A stretch of DNA of 64,000 nucleotides from Metabacillus dongyingensis (GTDB taxonomy: Bacteria > Bacillota > Bacilli > Bacillales > Bacillaceae). The notes beneath the pieces are model-generated. The model did not search any database. It saw only the letters and a list, made by a program, of their open reading frames with translations, and was not told the origin of the DNA. Numbering within the stretch: position 1 is the first letter of the stretch; each line of letters starts with the position of its first letter. Of the stretch, positions 51,776-62,495 are shown piece by piece. Position numbers and translations under genes: made by a program. The stretch lies in NCBI RefSeq assembly GCF_019933155.2, contig NZ_CP082944.1, positions 3,598,001 through 3,662,000 of the forward strand, given 5' to 3'.

Positions 51776-52417
51776 TTATTGTTTCACTGCTTCCATTAAC
51801 CAGACAAATTCATTCATTTGTGTAAAGGTAACTTCAAAAGAGTTGCTTTCAAAAATACGGCGCATGACAGAATGTGTTGGGTAATATTCTGTTTCAAGGT
51901 CCTTTGCCAAGTTTAAGAAATGCTGCTTTTTCGATTTTTCGATCATGGCTTGATGCGCCTTCTGATCGGTAAAAACAGTGTCAGCAAAAACTATTTTACC
52001 ACCTTTTCCAAGAAGACTGCCATAGATTCGGACAGCTTTCTCCTTTTCTTCATCTGTTAAATGATGAAAAGCATATGTGCTCACAATCGTTTCAATCTGT
52101 TTCTCAGGAACCGGAAATGTCAAAAAATCTCCGTCGCTGATTTGCACTGCGCTGCCAAGCTTTTCTGCAGCCTTTTCACGCATTGTTTTCGATGGTTCAA
52201 TTCCATATACTATTTTCCCTGTATTCAAAAGCTCATTCGTTAAATTACCGGTACCTACACCAAATTCAAGAATCGTTTTTCCAGATAGCTGTGTGACAGC
52301 TTTTAGAATTTGATCATAGCCTGCAAAAACTTCTTTATATTCTTCATCATGTCCACCGACAGTTGAATCATACGAATGTGCCCAATCCTCAAATAACTCT
52401 ACAAATTCTCTGCCCAT
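51776..52417 (-). CDS. yrrT: SAM-dependent methyltransferase YrrT
   Basis: A 213-residue methyltransferase with motif I ILEFGVGTGNLTNELL near 48 and IVSTYAFHHL near 112. It leads the operon yrrT-mtnN-mccA-mccB-yrhC, which turns methionine into cysteine. In B. subtilis that operon is under CymR; I could not confidently place a CymR site in the 171-nt leader. Confidence 0.92.
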   Translation of the reverse strand: MGREFVELFEDWAHSYDSTVGGHDEEYKEVFAGYDQILKAVTQLSGKTILEFGVGTGNLTNELLNTGKIVYGIEPSKTMREKAAEKLGSAVQISDGDFLTFPVPEKQIETIVSTYAFHHLTDEEKEKAVRIYGSLLGKGGKIVFADTVFTDQKAHQAMIEKSKKQHFLNLAKDLETEYYPTHSVMRRIFESNSFEVTFTQMNEFVWLMEAVKQ

Positions 52418-52588
52418 TTATGCCACACTCCATTATATGCTGTAAATTTAATAATTCCTATCTGTATACTATGAATTAAAAATTGAACTGTTCTTAATTT
52501 ACCATAATCCTTTTCATTAAAGCAATGAAAAGACTTTCCATCGGTTACTTTGGTAAAATAATAGGGCATAAGAATGGAGGATTGCCTA

Positions 52589-52789
52589 ATGTTTAAATTG
52601 GAGTTTATAAAAGATAAAGTAGAATTTTTTGAGGCAGAGAAAATTACAGATTTAGAAAGAAAGATCAATGAGCAAATTGAGGTTAATAAAGCTATTTTGC
52701 TTGAGCTTCATTCTGTTGCGCATCAAATGCATGTGACAGAGGAAGGCAGAAGGTTCTATAGTGCTGCTGTGCATTTTAAAGCTAAATAA
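52589..52789 (+). CDS. yrzA: YrzA family (DUF2536) small protein
   Basis: A 66-residue protein (MFKLEFIKDKVEFFEAEKIT) with an alpha-helical, charged sequence and no membrane segment. GGAGG lies 7 nt before the ATG. It is divergent from yrrT, as yrzA is in B. subtilis. Function unknown. The dispersed repeat begins 5 nt after its stop. Confidence 0.85.
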   Translation: MFKLEFIKDKVEFFEAEKITDLERKINEQIEVNKAILLELHSVAHQMHVTEEGRRFYSAAVHFKAK

Positions 52790-52794
52790 ATGAG

Positions 52795-52917
52795 ACAAGT
52801 GCAAGCGCCTGTATAGCTCAGGCAGGGAAGATAATGATCCCGCAGAAAAGTCCGGGTTTGTCTTTTTTGCCCGATTTGATCTGGCTGGGGAGCTGGGCTA
52901 TGGAGCTAGACATTAAA
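52795..52917 (+). repeat. Degenerate copy of the dispersed repeat
   Basis: Shares GCAAGCGCCTGTATAGCTCAGGCAGG, AAAAGTCCGGGTTTG (also in the 13.5-kb copy), GGGGAGCTGGGCTATGGAGCTAGACATT with the other copies. About 123 bp, one unit long. Confidence 0.7.
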
Positions 52918-52921
52918 ACGC

Positions 52922-52963
52922 AAAAAAAGGTGATATCCGTATAAACCGGGTATCACCTTTTTA
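52922..52963 (-). terminator. Terminator after yrrS
   Basis: AAAGGTGATACCCGG...CCGGATATCACCTTT stem with a T-run on the minus strand. Confidence 0.82.
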
Positions 52964-52965
52964 CA

Positions 52966-53655
52966 TTACCTTGTTTCTGTTTGCTTTAATTTTTCCACTT
53001 TAACTGGCTTCCAGCCCTCATTTTCCACCCAGGTAATTTCTACTTTGTAGTTCTGTGTTTTATCCTTGGATGAAATGGTTCCTTTGGCATCATTTGGACT
53101 TCCGTTATTGCCGATAAACCAGATTGTCATATCTGATTCACTTAAGCCGGTAGCATAGCTCATCGCTTTAATCATTTCAGCCCAGTCCTGTGAATTCTTG
53201 TCATACTGAGCAGTATGAGTTCCAGATTGTGAAGTGCCTACTGGTTTCCAGCCCGGATTTTCTATAATCTGATCAACATTGGAGTTTGGATCTCCTTCTG
53301 TGACCACTTCTTCCCCGGCTTCTGATTCTTCAGGCTGTTCTTCAGCATTCTCTTCTTCTTTTGCGGCATCCTCTTCTTCGCTGCCGTCTTGATCTGCTTC
53401 AGCGTCTTCTTTCGCTGTTTGTTCTTTATCTTTTTCTTCTTTATTTTTTTCGTTTTCGATTTGATTTGAACCCGTTTCTTCTTCCGTATCTTTTGACGCC
53501 TGTTCACTGTCATCTCCGCCAAGCATCAGCTGCGATCCAATAACAAGAATAAGGATGACGACGATGCCAATTAAAATGTTCAGGACAACATTTGCTTTTC
53601 GGCGCTTATCACGATTTTCAAAACGTGATCCTTTACTTAGTTTGCTCAAGTGCAT
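52966..53655 (-). CDS. yrrS: YrrS family membrane protein (DUF1510)
   Basis: A 229-residue protein with an N-terminal helix (about 26-45), a long Glu/Asp/Lys-rich disordered region (about 52-125) and a conserved extracytoplasmic C-terminal domain from PGWKPVGTSQSGTH. It is co-transcribed with pbpI (53-nt gap) and so may assist cell-wall synthesis, but its function is not known. Confidence 0.88.
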   Translation of the reverse strand: MHLSKLSKGSRFENRDKRRKANVVLNILIGIVVILILVIGSQLMLGGDDSEQASKDTEEETGSNQIENEKNKEEKDKEQTAKEDAEADQDGSEEEDAAKEEENAEEQPEESEAGEEVVTEGDPNSNVDQIIENPGWKPVGTSQSGTHTAQYDKNSQDWAEMIKAMSYATGLSESDMTIWFIGNNGSPNDAKGTISSKDKTQNYKVEITWVENEGWKPVKVEKLKQTETR

Positions 53656-53708
53656 TACACTCCTTTATCCCTTTACATTCTGTTTTATTCTATCATTAGA
53701 ATGAATTT

Positions 53709-55451
53709 CTATCTAGTAGCAGCATTTTCTAGCCGGGCCAATTCATTTGCCATGTCATAAAAAATACTATTTGCTGAAGATTGGGCACTATGTGTATCAA
53801 GTTCTACTACAACCAAGGCATATTTAGGCTGATGTGAAGGGAAAAATCCTGCGAACCATTTATGTACTGTACCCTTTCCTGTTTCTGCAGTCCCGGATTT
53901 ACCTGATACCTCAAATGGCAAGCTTTGAAACCTTCTGCCGGTCCCTTCTTGATCAGTTACGACTAATCGAAGCAGGTGCTGAAGCTTTGCAGCTGTATAG
54001 GGTGAAATATTGTCGCTTTCCGGTTCTTTATCCGGAAACTTAAACATGGTAGTGCCATTTTTATATAAGATACTATCTGCAATTTTCACCTGTTTTTTTT
54101 CGCCGCCCCGAGCAATTGCAGCCATCATGTTAGCCACTGACAGCGGTGTGACCCGGACATTTTTTTGTCCGATTGCTGTTTGAGCAATTGCCCGTTCTGC
54201 AGTTTTGTCCGTCTTATCTCCCCATAAATGCGGACTTTTCTCTTCAGGAAATTGCTTAAAATCTTCATAATGATAAACCGGGCCGCTCCAGCCTGCTTTT
54301 TCGGTTAATCCCAGTTTTCCGGCATATTCATCTATTGTATCTGGGTCTTTTTCCATTAACTCGTTAGCTATTGATGTAAATGTATAGTTGCAGCTTTGAG
54401 CAAAACTTCTTTCTAAATTTAAATTGCCTTTATCGTTTTCTTCATCAGGTTCACCGTACATATTCAGACTGCAGTCATATATTCTGTTCTTATCAATTCC
54501 GTTTTCAATCCCAGCTGCAGCAATGACTGTTTTAAACACTGAACCGGGTGCAATTGGAGTGAGCATCAGATTCGCATAGGTTTCATGCTCAGATCGGTTC
54601 ATTTCAGGTTTGCTGACCATGGCAAGTACTTCGCTTGTCTCTGCATCCAGCAGCACGATTCCCCCTTTTTTCACGTTATACCGGTTCATAACATGATTCG
54701 TCATATCCTGCATAGAACTGTCTATCGTTGTTTTAACACTTACAGGATAAAAGGGATTAGCATCAGCAATATATTTAACATTAATGCCAAACAGCGGATT
54801 TCCGTCCCCGTCAACGTGGTACATTAGTTTCGTTTCGGCGTCTGGAAGCAGAAATTCATCAAATGCTTTTTCGAGTCCTGTAATCCCAATCTGAGTTTTC
54901 GAAGATAAATTTTTCTTTTCGGGATATTTTTCTCTAAGCACTTCAGCATTTTCCCCAGTTATACCGATATAATGATCTGCTGCCTGCCCTTTCTTTTTTG
55001 TTTGCTGATAAATGGCAAATACACCTGGGATCTCCAAATCATTGATTTCTTTTATGGCGGATTCATTCAGCTCGAACCCTTCTTTTGATCCTAAGAGCAG
55101 CGGTTTATCCGCTTCTTCTAATAATCTCTCCACTTTGAAACCTGGAACATTGACAATTGCTGATAGTTTACTGATTGGCCAGTCAATCTTATTCAGAAAC
55201 GGAAACAATACAAGCTTGGCCTCCTGTTCGTGTCCAAGAGGGCTTCCATTTCTATCTGCAAAACGACCTCGTCCATCATCAATCATGACTTCCTGTGTCC
55301 GCTGACCGACGCTTTCCTCAATCAAATTTATGTTTCTGTCTGTAAAAGATTCTGTGTGAATCATCTGGATATCTGCAAGTCTCAAAATTAAAGCAAGCAT
55401 AGATAAAAAAATGCAAATCGCAATTATTTTCATTCTTTTTCTTGTTTTCAT
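53709..55451 (-). CDS. pbpI: Class B penicillin-binding protein PbpI
   Basis: Transpeptidase cross-linking peptidoglycan. 580 residues with an N-terminal anchor (about 8-28), a dimerisation-type domain, then the transpeptidase domain with SVFK (active serine, near 303 in APGSVFKTVIAA), SCN near 352 and KSGTAE near 512. The ribosome site GAGGTG is inside the 3' arm of the greA terminator. Known as yrrR in B. subtilis. Confidence 0.93.
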   Translation of the reverse strand: MKTRKRMKIIAICIFLSMLALILRLADIQMIHTESFTDRNINLIEESVGQRTQEVMIDDGRGRFADRNGSPLGHEQEAKLVLFPFLNKIDWPISKLSAIVNVPGFKVERLLEEADKPLLLGSKEGFELNESAIKEINDLEIPGVFAIYQQTKKKGQAADHYIGITGENAEVLREKYPEKKNLSSKTQIGITGLEKAFDEFLLPDAETKLMYHVDGDGNPLFGINVKYIADANPFYPVSVKTTIDSSMQDMTNHVMNRYNVKKGGIVLLDAETSEVLAMVSKPEMNRSEHETYANLMLTPIAPGSVFKTVIAAAGIENGIDKNRIYDCSLNMYGEPDEENDKGNLNLERSFAQSCNYTFTSIANELMEKDPDTIDEYAGKLGLTEKAGWSGPVYHYEDFKQFPEEKSPHLWGDKTDKTAERAIAQTAIGQKNVRVTPLSVANMMAAIARGGEKKQVKIADSILYKNGTTMFKFPDKEPESDNISPYTAAKLQHLLRLVVTDQEGTGRRFQSLPFEVSGKSGTAETGKGTVHKWFAGFFPSHQPKYALVVVELDTHSAQSSANSIFYDMANELARLENAATR

Positions 55452-55453
55452 AG

Positions 55454-55498
55454 AAAAACACCTCGTCTGTAATTAGTGTCGACGAGGTGTTTTTTTAT
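55454..55498 (-). terminator. Terminator of greA, overlapping the pbpI ribosome site
   Basis: AACACCTCGTC...GACGAGGTGTT stem with a T-run on the minus strand; GAGGTG in the 3' arm is 7 nt from the pbpI start. Confidence 0.88.
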
Positions 55499-55508
55499 TA
55501 AACCTATA

Positions 55509-55982
55509 TTATTTAACGTTTGTAATTTTCACATGCATTTCTCCGCCAGGAGTCTGCACATTGACTTCATCTCCAACTTGACGGCCCATCAGGCTCTTTG
55601 CAATCGGAGAATCATTTGAGATTTTTCCTTCAAATGGATCTGCTTCAGCGCTTCCTACGATTGTATATGTTTCTTCATCGCCATTTGGAAGTTCAACAAA
55701 TGAAATGGTTTTTCCAAGTGTTACAACATTTGTATCGGCATCTTCTACAATGATCTTCGCATTGCGGATCATGTTCTCAAGCGTAGTCACTCGTCCTTCA
55801 ACAAAAGCCTGCTCTTCTTTCGCTGAATCATATTCGGAGTTTTCTGAAAGATCCCCAAAGCTGCGGGCAATCTTGATTCTTTCAACTACTTCTTTACGCT
55901 TAACGGATTTTAAATATTCCAATTCCTGCTCAAGCTTTTCTTTACCTTCAGTTGTCATAGGAAATACTTTTTCTTGTGCCAT
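55509..55982 (-). CDS. greA: Transcription elongation factor GreA
   Basis: Stimulates cleavage of backtracked RNA in stalled RNA polymerase. 157 residues: N-terminal coiled coil with [16 protein letters not shown] (acidic tip, about 42-57) and C-terminal FKBP-like domain. The ATG ([14 protein letters not shown]) follows GGAGTGAG; a longer upstream frame is not real. Confidence 0.98.
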   Translation of the reverse strand: MAQEKVFPMTTEGKEKLEQELEYLKSVKRKEVVERIKIARSFGDLSENSEYDSAKEEQAFVEGRVTTLENMIRNAKIIVEDADTNVVTLGKTISFVELPNGDEETYTIVGSAEADPFEGKISNDSPIAKSLMGRQVGDEVNVQTPGGEMHVKITNVK

Positions 55983-56293
55983 GATCTCACTCCTTCTAGT
56001 ATAACTGTCCCCCAAAAAAATTAGGTATGTAAAAAATGCACTGTGATAATGGGGAGGGCAAAACTTTATGCCCTCACACTGCAATATGCATATGCTGAAC
56101 TTTTCAGGTGATCTTGTGAGGAATAGCCTTTAATGTAGCTTAAAAGCAAGCCTGCGGCTTGCTTTCCTCATAGAGCATACAATGCTCAAGTTTACTTTAA
56201 ATGAGAATTTTTACTCAGTCAATGATGAACCCTGAGAAACTTTAACAGCCTATACATAATATGGTCACAGTAATCTTTATCTATGCTATGTTA
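55983..56293. other. Gap between greA and udk
   Basis: A 311-nt gap with two hairpins: AAGCAAGCC-TGC-GGCTTGCTT at about 56152-56172 (with TTTTAAG on the minus strand, a possible udk terminator) and GAGCATACAATGCTC at about 56176-56190. No reading frame with a ribosome site. Confidence 0.5.
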
Positions 56294-56929
56294 TTACAAA
56301 ATTGCATTTAGTTCAAGAATTGTTTGAATTTTTGTAACCATAAGGTCAATCGCTACGTGATTTTGACCGCCTTCTGGTATGATGATATCCGCATAACGCT
56401 TAGTAGGCTCAATGAACTGATTGTGCATCGGCCTTACAACCGAAACATACTGCTCAATCACTGAATCAATTGTTCTTCCGCGTTCTTTAATATCACGGAG
56501 CATTCTTCTGATAATGCGGATGTCTGCATCTGTATCTACATAAAGCTTCATATCCATCAAGTTGCGGAGTCTCTCGTCTTCTAGGACCAAGATGCCTTCA
56601 AGAATAATCACATCTTTAGGTTCTACTAAGATAACATCCTCTGAACGAGTATGAAGCTTATAATCATATACAGGCTTCTCAATAGCTTCGTAATTCAGAA
56701 GCTGTTTAATGTGCTCAATTAAAAGCGTGTTATCAAAAGCAAGCGGATGATCATAATTTGTATTCAGTCTCTCTTCGTAGGGTAAGTGACTTTGATCCTT
56801 ATAATAGAAATCCTGTTCAAGCATCAGAATGGAATGTCCTTTGAAATGCTCGTAAATGGATTTTGTAACGCTTGTTTTACCTGAGCCGGAGCCGCCGGCA
56901 ACTCCGATTACTATGGGCTTTTCCCCCAT
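56294..56929 (-). CDS. udk: Uridine kinase
   Basis: Phosphorylates uridine and cytidine. 211 residues; P-loop [13 protein letters not shown] near 10, and the base-binding HEP/YDH-type segment NYDHPLAFD near 53. ATG chosen after GGGGAAGTGATT. Two nt from trhP2; in B. subtilis the run greA-udk-yrrO-yrrN-yrrM is the same. Confidence 0.97.
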   Translation of the reverse strand: MGEKPIVIGVAGGSGSGKTSVTKSIYEHFKGHSILMLEQDFYYKDQSHLPYEERLNTNYDHPLAFDNTLLIEHIKQLLNYEAIEKPVYDYKLHTRSEDVILVEPKDVIILEGILVLEDERLRNLMDMKLYVDTDADIRIIRRMLRDIKERGRTIDSVIEQYVSVVRPMHNQFIEPTKRYADIIIPEGGQNHVAIDLMVTKIQTILELNAIL

Positions 56930-56931
56930 AA

Positions 56932-58200
56932 TCACTTCCCCTTTCGCATCATGTTATTTGGGAAGACTTTTTGATTCGCTTTAAACTTCACAATTTGCAG
57001 TGGATGACGGGCTGCATCAAGCTCATTGCCTTCTTCGTCCCATAGTTTATCAATGGTTTGCGTAAAGTTCGAAATTTCAGGACCAAAGAATTCGACTTCA
57101 TCCCCTGGTTTGAAGAAATTGCGCTGCTGAAGGGTAACCATACCTGTTTCCTCGTTGTAATCAAGGACAAGTCCTGCAAAGTCAAAAGTCGTTTTCTTTC
57201 CATGAACTCCAAACATTTGCTCCTCCGTACCTGGAACACCTTCAAAGAATGCTGGCGCAGTGTCACGATTGGCACATTTATCAAGCTCTTCAAGCCACTC
57301 TTTTTGAATGACGAAGTTCTCAGGATCCGCACAGTATGCGTCAATGACCTTGCGATACACACTGACAACTGTTGCTACGTAGTGAATGGATTTCATGCGC
57401 CCTTCAATTTTCAGGCTGTCGATGCCAAGCTCAATCATTTTTGGAATGGATTGAATTAAATTTAAATCTTTCGGGCTCATCGCAAATGCCGCATCATCCG
57501 CGCCAAACAAAGCTTCTTCACCGTTATCAGCAAGTTTATAAAGATCATAATCCCAGCGGCATGACTGACAGCAGCCTCCGCGGTTTGAATCCCTTGCAGT
57601 CATATGGTTGCTGAGTACACAGCGTCCGGAATAGGCAATGCACATTGCACCATGGATGAACGTTTCAATTTCGATATCCACTTTTTCTTTCATTTCTTTA
57701 ATTTCTTCAGCGCTCGTTTCGCGGGCAAGCACCACGCGCTCGAGACCTTCCTCTTTCCAGAACTGAACAGCTTTCCAGTTTGAAAGAGATTGCTGGGTGC
57801 TTAGGTGAACCTCAAGCTTTGGCGCTACTTTGCGGCATGTCTCAATAATCATCGGATCGGCTACAATGATGCCTGCTACTCCTGCATCCTGCAGACCCAT
57901 TAAATATTCTTCAAGACCGTCCATGTTTTCATTATGTGCAAAAATGTTTGTCGTTACATAAATTCTTGCGCCATACTTGTTTGCAAATTGAACACCTTCA
58001 GCCATTTCTTCTTGTGAAAAGTTGTCTGCATTTGAGCGCAGGCCAAATTCTTTTCCGCCGATAAAAACAGCGTCAGCCCCGTAATGAACGGCAATTTTAA
58101 GCTTTTCTAAATTTCCGGCTGGGGCCAGCAATTCAGGTTTTTTCGTAATGACGCGTTTGCCGTCAATAATTTGTGAGATGTTATCTTTAACAGTTACCAT
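56932..58200 (-). CDS. trhP2: tRNA uridine-34 hydroxylation protein TrhP2 (U32 family)
   Basis: Peptidase-U32-family protein that, using prephenate, hydroxylates uridine 34 of tRNA in the route to mo5U. 422 residues; TIM barrel with [21 protein letters not shown] at the N-terminus and the iron-sulfur cysteines in CVLSNHM...[11 protein letters not shown] near 193-215. YrrO of B. subtilis. It is followed by udk after 2 nt. Confidence 0.95.
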   Translation of the reverse strand: MVTVKDNISQIIDGKRVITKKPELLAPAGNLEKLKIAVHYGADAVFIGGKEFGLRSNADNFSQEEMAEGVQFANKYGARIYVTTNIFAHNENMDGLEEYLMGLQDAGVAGIIVADPMIIETCRKVAPKLEVHLSTQQSLSNWKAVQFWKEEGLERVVLARETSAEEIKEMKEKVDIEIETFIHGAMCIAYSGRCVLSNHMTARDSNRGGCCQSCRWDYDLYKLADNGEEALFGADDAAFAMSPKDLNLIQSIPKMIELGIDSLKIEGRMKSIHYVATVVSVYRKVIDAYCADPENFVIQKEWLEELDKCANRDTAPAFFEGVPGTEEQMFGVHGKKTTFDFAGLVLDYNEETGMVTLQQRNFFKPGDEVEFFGPEISNFTQTIDKLWDEEGNELDAARHPLQIVKFKANQKVFPNNMMRKGK

Positions 58201-58227
58201 CCTATTTCCTCCTTCATTTCATATTTT

Positions 58228-59905
<1,678 letters not shown>

Positions 59906-59994
59906 TTATTTTGTTTATCTTTCTCTACACAACTCGATATATTTTACCACAACAGAAAAGGGAATGCGAATATTTTCACGTTCCCCTCTGTTCT

Positions 59995-61122
59995 TTATTT
60001 ATTGGTAATATGCTCTGCTTTAGCTTTGTTGTGCTCTTCAAGTGTTTTTGTGAAAATGACTTCACCTTTTTTTGTTGCCAGGAAATAAAGAAAATCTGTT
60101 TTTTCAGGCTCCAATGCCGCTTTCATGGATTGATCTCCGGGATTTGCAATTGGTCCGGGAGGCAGTCCTTTCACCTTATACGTATTATAGGGTGATTTCA
60201 CTTCAAGATCTTTATAATACACTCTGTCCTTATGTTCCCCAAGTGCATACAGCACAGTAGGATCTGTCTGAAGGGGCATTTCCTTTTCAATCCGGTTGTA
60301 AAATACACTTGATATTTTATTCCGGTCAACTGATTTTGTAGCTTCTTCTTCAATCAGAGATGCCATTGTAAGAAATTGATGGACCGATAATTTCTTCTCT
60401 TCAAGCTGAGGAAGATAAGGGAATACAACAGTATGCGTCTTTTTAATCATCTCTTCTAAAATAAAATCAAGGGAAGGCTTTTTTTCATAAAAAGGATATG
60501 TCGCAGGATAAAAATAGCCTTCAAGAGGATATTTAATATGCTGTCCATATATATCTTTCGTTATGGTTTCCGGATATTTCTTTTGCATCATAGCTATGAA
60601 CTCTTTATTATTCATCCTGCTGAGAACTTCTTTTTCGGTAAACCCTGAATGTTTGGCTATCGATTTAGCAATGTCCCTTATTTGGATTCCCTCGGGAACT
60701 GAAATTTGGAATACAACATCCGTAATCACTTTACCGGATTTAAGACTTGCCACAATATCTTCGATTTCCATTGAGGGTGTTAATTTGTAGTTTCCCGCCT
60801 GAAAACCTGACTCATTTTTAAATTTCACATAGTATTTAAATACTCTTTTATCCTTAATGATTTTCTTTTCTTCTAAAATTGCTGCAATTGTGGAAACGGA
60901 TGATCCTATTGGAATGTTTACATTAATTGCATTTTTGTCCTTTTCATCTACAGGCTGCAGCGCAGACTTTATATATAAATAGCCGCCACCGATTAATCCT
61001 GTCATTAAAATGACTATAACAACAAAAATCACAAGGACGATTTTTCGGATGACTTTAGCTTCCTGCTGTTTTTCAAGGAGTTTATTTTGGATGGAATGTT
61101 TGTTCGAATCAGCTTCTGACAT
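59995..61122 (-). CDS. mltG: Endolytic peptidoglycan transglycosylase MltG
   Basis: Membrane-anchored YceG enzyme that cuts new glycan strands. 375 residues: membrane anchor (about 27-52), LysM-like domain with NVNIPIGSSVSTIAAIL near 88, and the catalytic Glu in SLIEEEATKSVDRNKISSVF near 256, then LYALGEHKDRV and GLPPGPIANPG. Called yrrL in B. subtilis. Confidence 0.96.
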   Translation of the reverse strand: MSEADSNKHSIQNKLLEKQQEAKVIRKIVLVIFVVIVILMTGLIGGGYLYIKSALQPVDEKDKNAINVNIPIGSSVSTIAAILEEKKIIKDKRVFKYYVKFKNESGFQAGNYKLTPSMEIEDIVASLKSGKVITDVVFQISVPEGIQIRDIAKSIAKHSGFTEKEVLSRMNNKEFIAMMQKKYPETITKDIYGQHIKYPLEGYFYPATYPFYEKKPSLDFILEEMIKKTHTVVFPYLPQLEEKKLSVHQFLTMASLIEEEATKSVDRNKISSVFYNRIEKEMPLQTDPTVLYALGEHKDRVYYKDLEVKSPYNTYKVKGLPPGPIANPGDQSMKAALEPEKTDFLYFLATKKGEVIFTKTLEEHNKAKAEHITNK

Positions 61123-61305
61123 TATAAAATGTGTCCCCCTTTCATCAAAATGATTATACTACATAATCATTGTTTTTTCGCCAAATTCCAGCATATTTTT
61201 AAGGAAAGGTCACTTTAAGAAAGAAAATTCACATTATCGATCTATGTTTGGCAATCCTACCATAGAACTATTATCTCCGGATGATTGACATTTTCTTATT
61301 CAGGC

Positions 61306-61334
61306 AAAAAAAAAAACCGTCATAAGACGGTTTC
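61306..61334 (-). terminator. Terminator after yrzB
   Basis: AAACCGTC-TTAT-GACGGTTT stem with a run of about ten T on the minus strand; next to the yrzB stop. Confidence 0.9.
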
Positions 61335-61622
61335 TTACTTTTCTTCCTCTTCGTTATCAAGGAATGTATTCAGCATCTCTTCTACAAGATCCCACTCTTC
61401 TTCTGTTTCAATCGGTGCTAATTCTCCGTCTATCCCGTCTGCTGTCGGTTCGAAGCTTGATGCATGAATTTCAATTTCCTCTTCATCATCCTGCTCGCCA
61501 AGAGGGTAGTAAAGCACATATGATTTTCCAAATTCTTCAGATGCAAATGTGAAAAGAATTTCACAAAGCTGTTCATTTCCATTTTCGTCTACTACTGTAA
61601 TTTGTTTTTCTCCGTGTTCCAT
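61335..61622 (-). CDS. yrzB: YrzB family (DUF1292) protein
   Basis: A 95-residue acidic cytoplasmic protein, [20 protein letters not shown]..., with the DUF1292 sequence [16 protein letters not shown]. Function unknown; always near ruvX and yrzL in Bacillus. ATG after GAGGTGACTGC. Confidence 0.92.
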   Translation of the reverse strand: MEHGEKQITVVDENGNEQLCEILFTFASEEFGKSYVLYYPLGEQDDEEEIEIHASSFEPTADGIDGELAPIETEEEWDLVEEMLNTFLDNEEEEK

Positions 61623-61654
61623 TGCAGTCACCTCATCTATAGTTTGCTGTCAGT

Positions 61655-62071
61655 TTAATTCAGGCTATCCAGGTATCCTTGCAAAATCATCACTGCAGCC
61701 ATTTTATCAATTACTTTTTTTCTTTTCTTTCTGCTGACATCTGCTGAAATCAATACTCGTTCAGCCGCCATGGTAGACAATCTTTCATCCCATAGTATAA
61801 CCGGAATCCCAAATTTTTTCTCAAGCTTTAAAGCAAATGACTGGCTTGCTTCACCTCTTGGTCCAACCGTTCCATTCATGTTCTTTGGGAATCCGAGAAC
61901 GATTTTTTCTGCTTGATGCTCATTCACAATCTGCGTGAGACGCACCAGCCCGAAGTTACCGCCGGCTTCATCAATTTTAATCGTCTCAAGCCCCTGTGCT
62001 GTCCAGCCAAATTCATCGCTGACAGCAACTCCAAGGGTTTTGGAGCCAAAATCCAAACCAATAATTCGCAT
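61655..62071 (-). CDS. ruvX: Holliday-junction resolvase-like protein (YqgF/RuvX)
   Basis: RNase H-fold nuclease family. 138 residues with [16 protein letters not shown] at the N-terminus and the catalytic [14 protein letters not shown] near 98. Role proposed in 16S rRNA 5' processing or recombination. Called yrrK in B. subtilis. One nt after yrzL. Confidence 0.96.
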   Translation of the reverse strand: MRIIGLDFGSKTLGVAVSDEFGWTAQGLETIKIDEAGGNFGLVRLTQIVNEHQAEKIVLGFPKNMNGTVGPRGEASQSFALKLEKKFGIPVILWDERLSTMAAERVLISADVSRKKRKKVIDKMAAVMILQGYLDSLN

Positions 62072-62072
62072 A

Positions 62073-62339
62073 TTAATCCTCTCTATGATGGTGTAAGTAC
62101 GATTTTACCAATTCCTCAATGAGTTCATCCCGTTCAAGCTTGCGGATTAAATTTCTTGCATCGCGATGACGGGGGATATATGCAGGATCTCCAGAGAGCA
62201 GGTATCCAACGATTTGGTTAATCGGATTATAGCCTTTTTCTTTCAAAGCATCGTATACAGTGAACAGAACTTCATTCACATTTGTTTCCACTGCTTCCTC
62301 AGAAAAGTTAAACTTCATCGTTTTATCAAAGGAACTCAT
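62073..62339 (-). CDS. yrzL: IreB family regulatory phosphoprotein YrzL
   Basis: An 88-residue protein ([19 protein letters not shown]) of the IreB family; in Enterococcus IreB is phosphorylated by the IreK Ser/Thr kinase and limits cephalosporin resistance. The N-terminal threonines of that site lie at [11 protein letters not shown] after AAGAGGTG. First of yrzL-ruvX-yrzB. Confidence 0.92.
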   Translation of the reverse strand: MSSFDKTMKFNFSEEAVETNVNEVLFTVYDALKEKGYNPINQIVGYLLSGDPAYIPRHRDARNLIRKLERDELIEELVKSYLHHHRED

Positions 62340-62495
62340 CACTCGCACCTCTTTCCCAGATTCACCTGTGGAATCTGCTTGTCCATTCATACTACCATTC
62401 TACACTAACTATTGAAATTATAAAACGGATTTCACTTTCTGGTGAAATCTTTAGAGAAATTCCGCCAGAAAGCAACAAATTCATTGATCCTTATA

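Noticed and set aside
53262..53522. A lysine-rich 86-codon frame within yrrS
   Set aside because: It is the second frame of the low-complexity Glu/Lys region of yrrS.
62430..62490. Terminator between yrzL and alaS
   Set aside because: TTCTGG...CCAGAA can pair, but the loop is long and there is no T-run on the minus strand.
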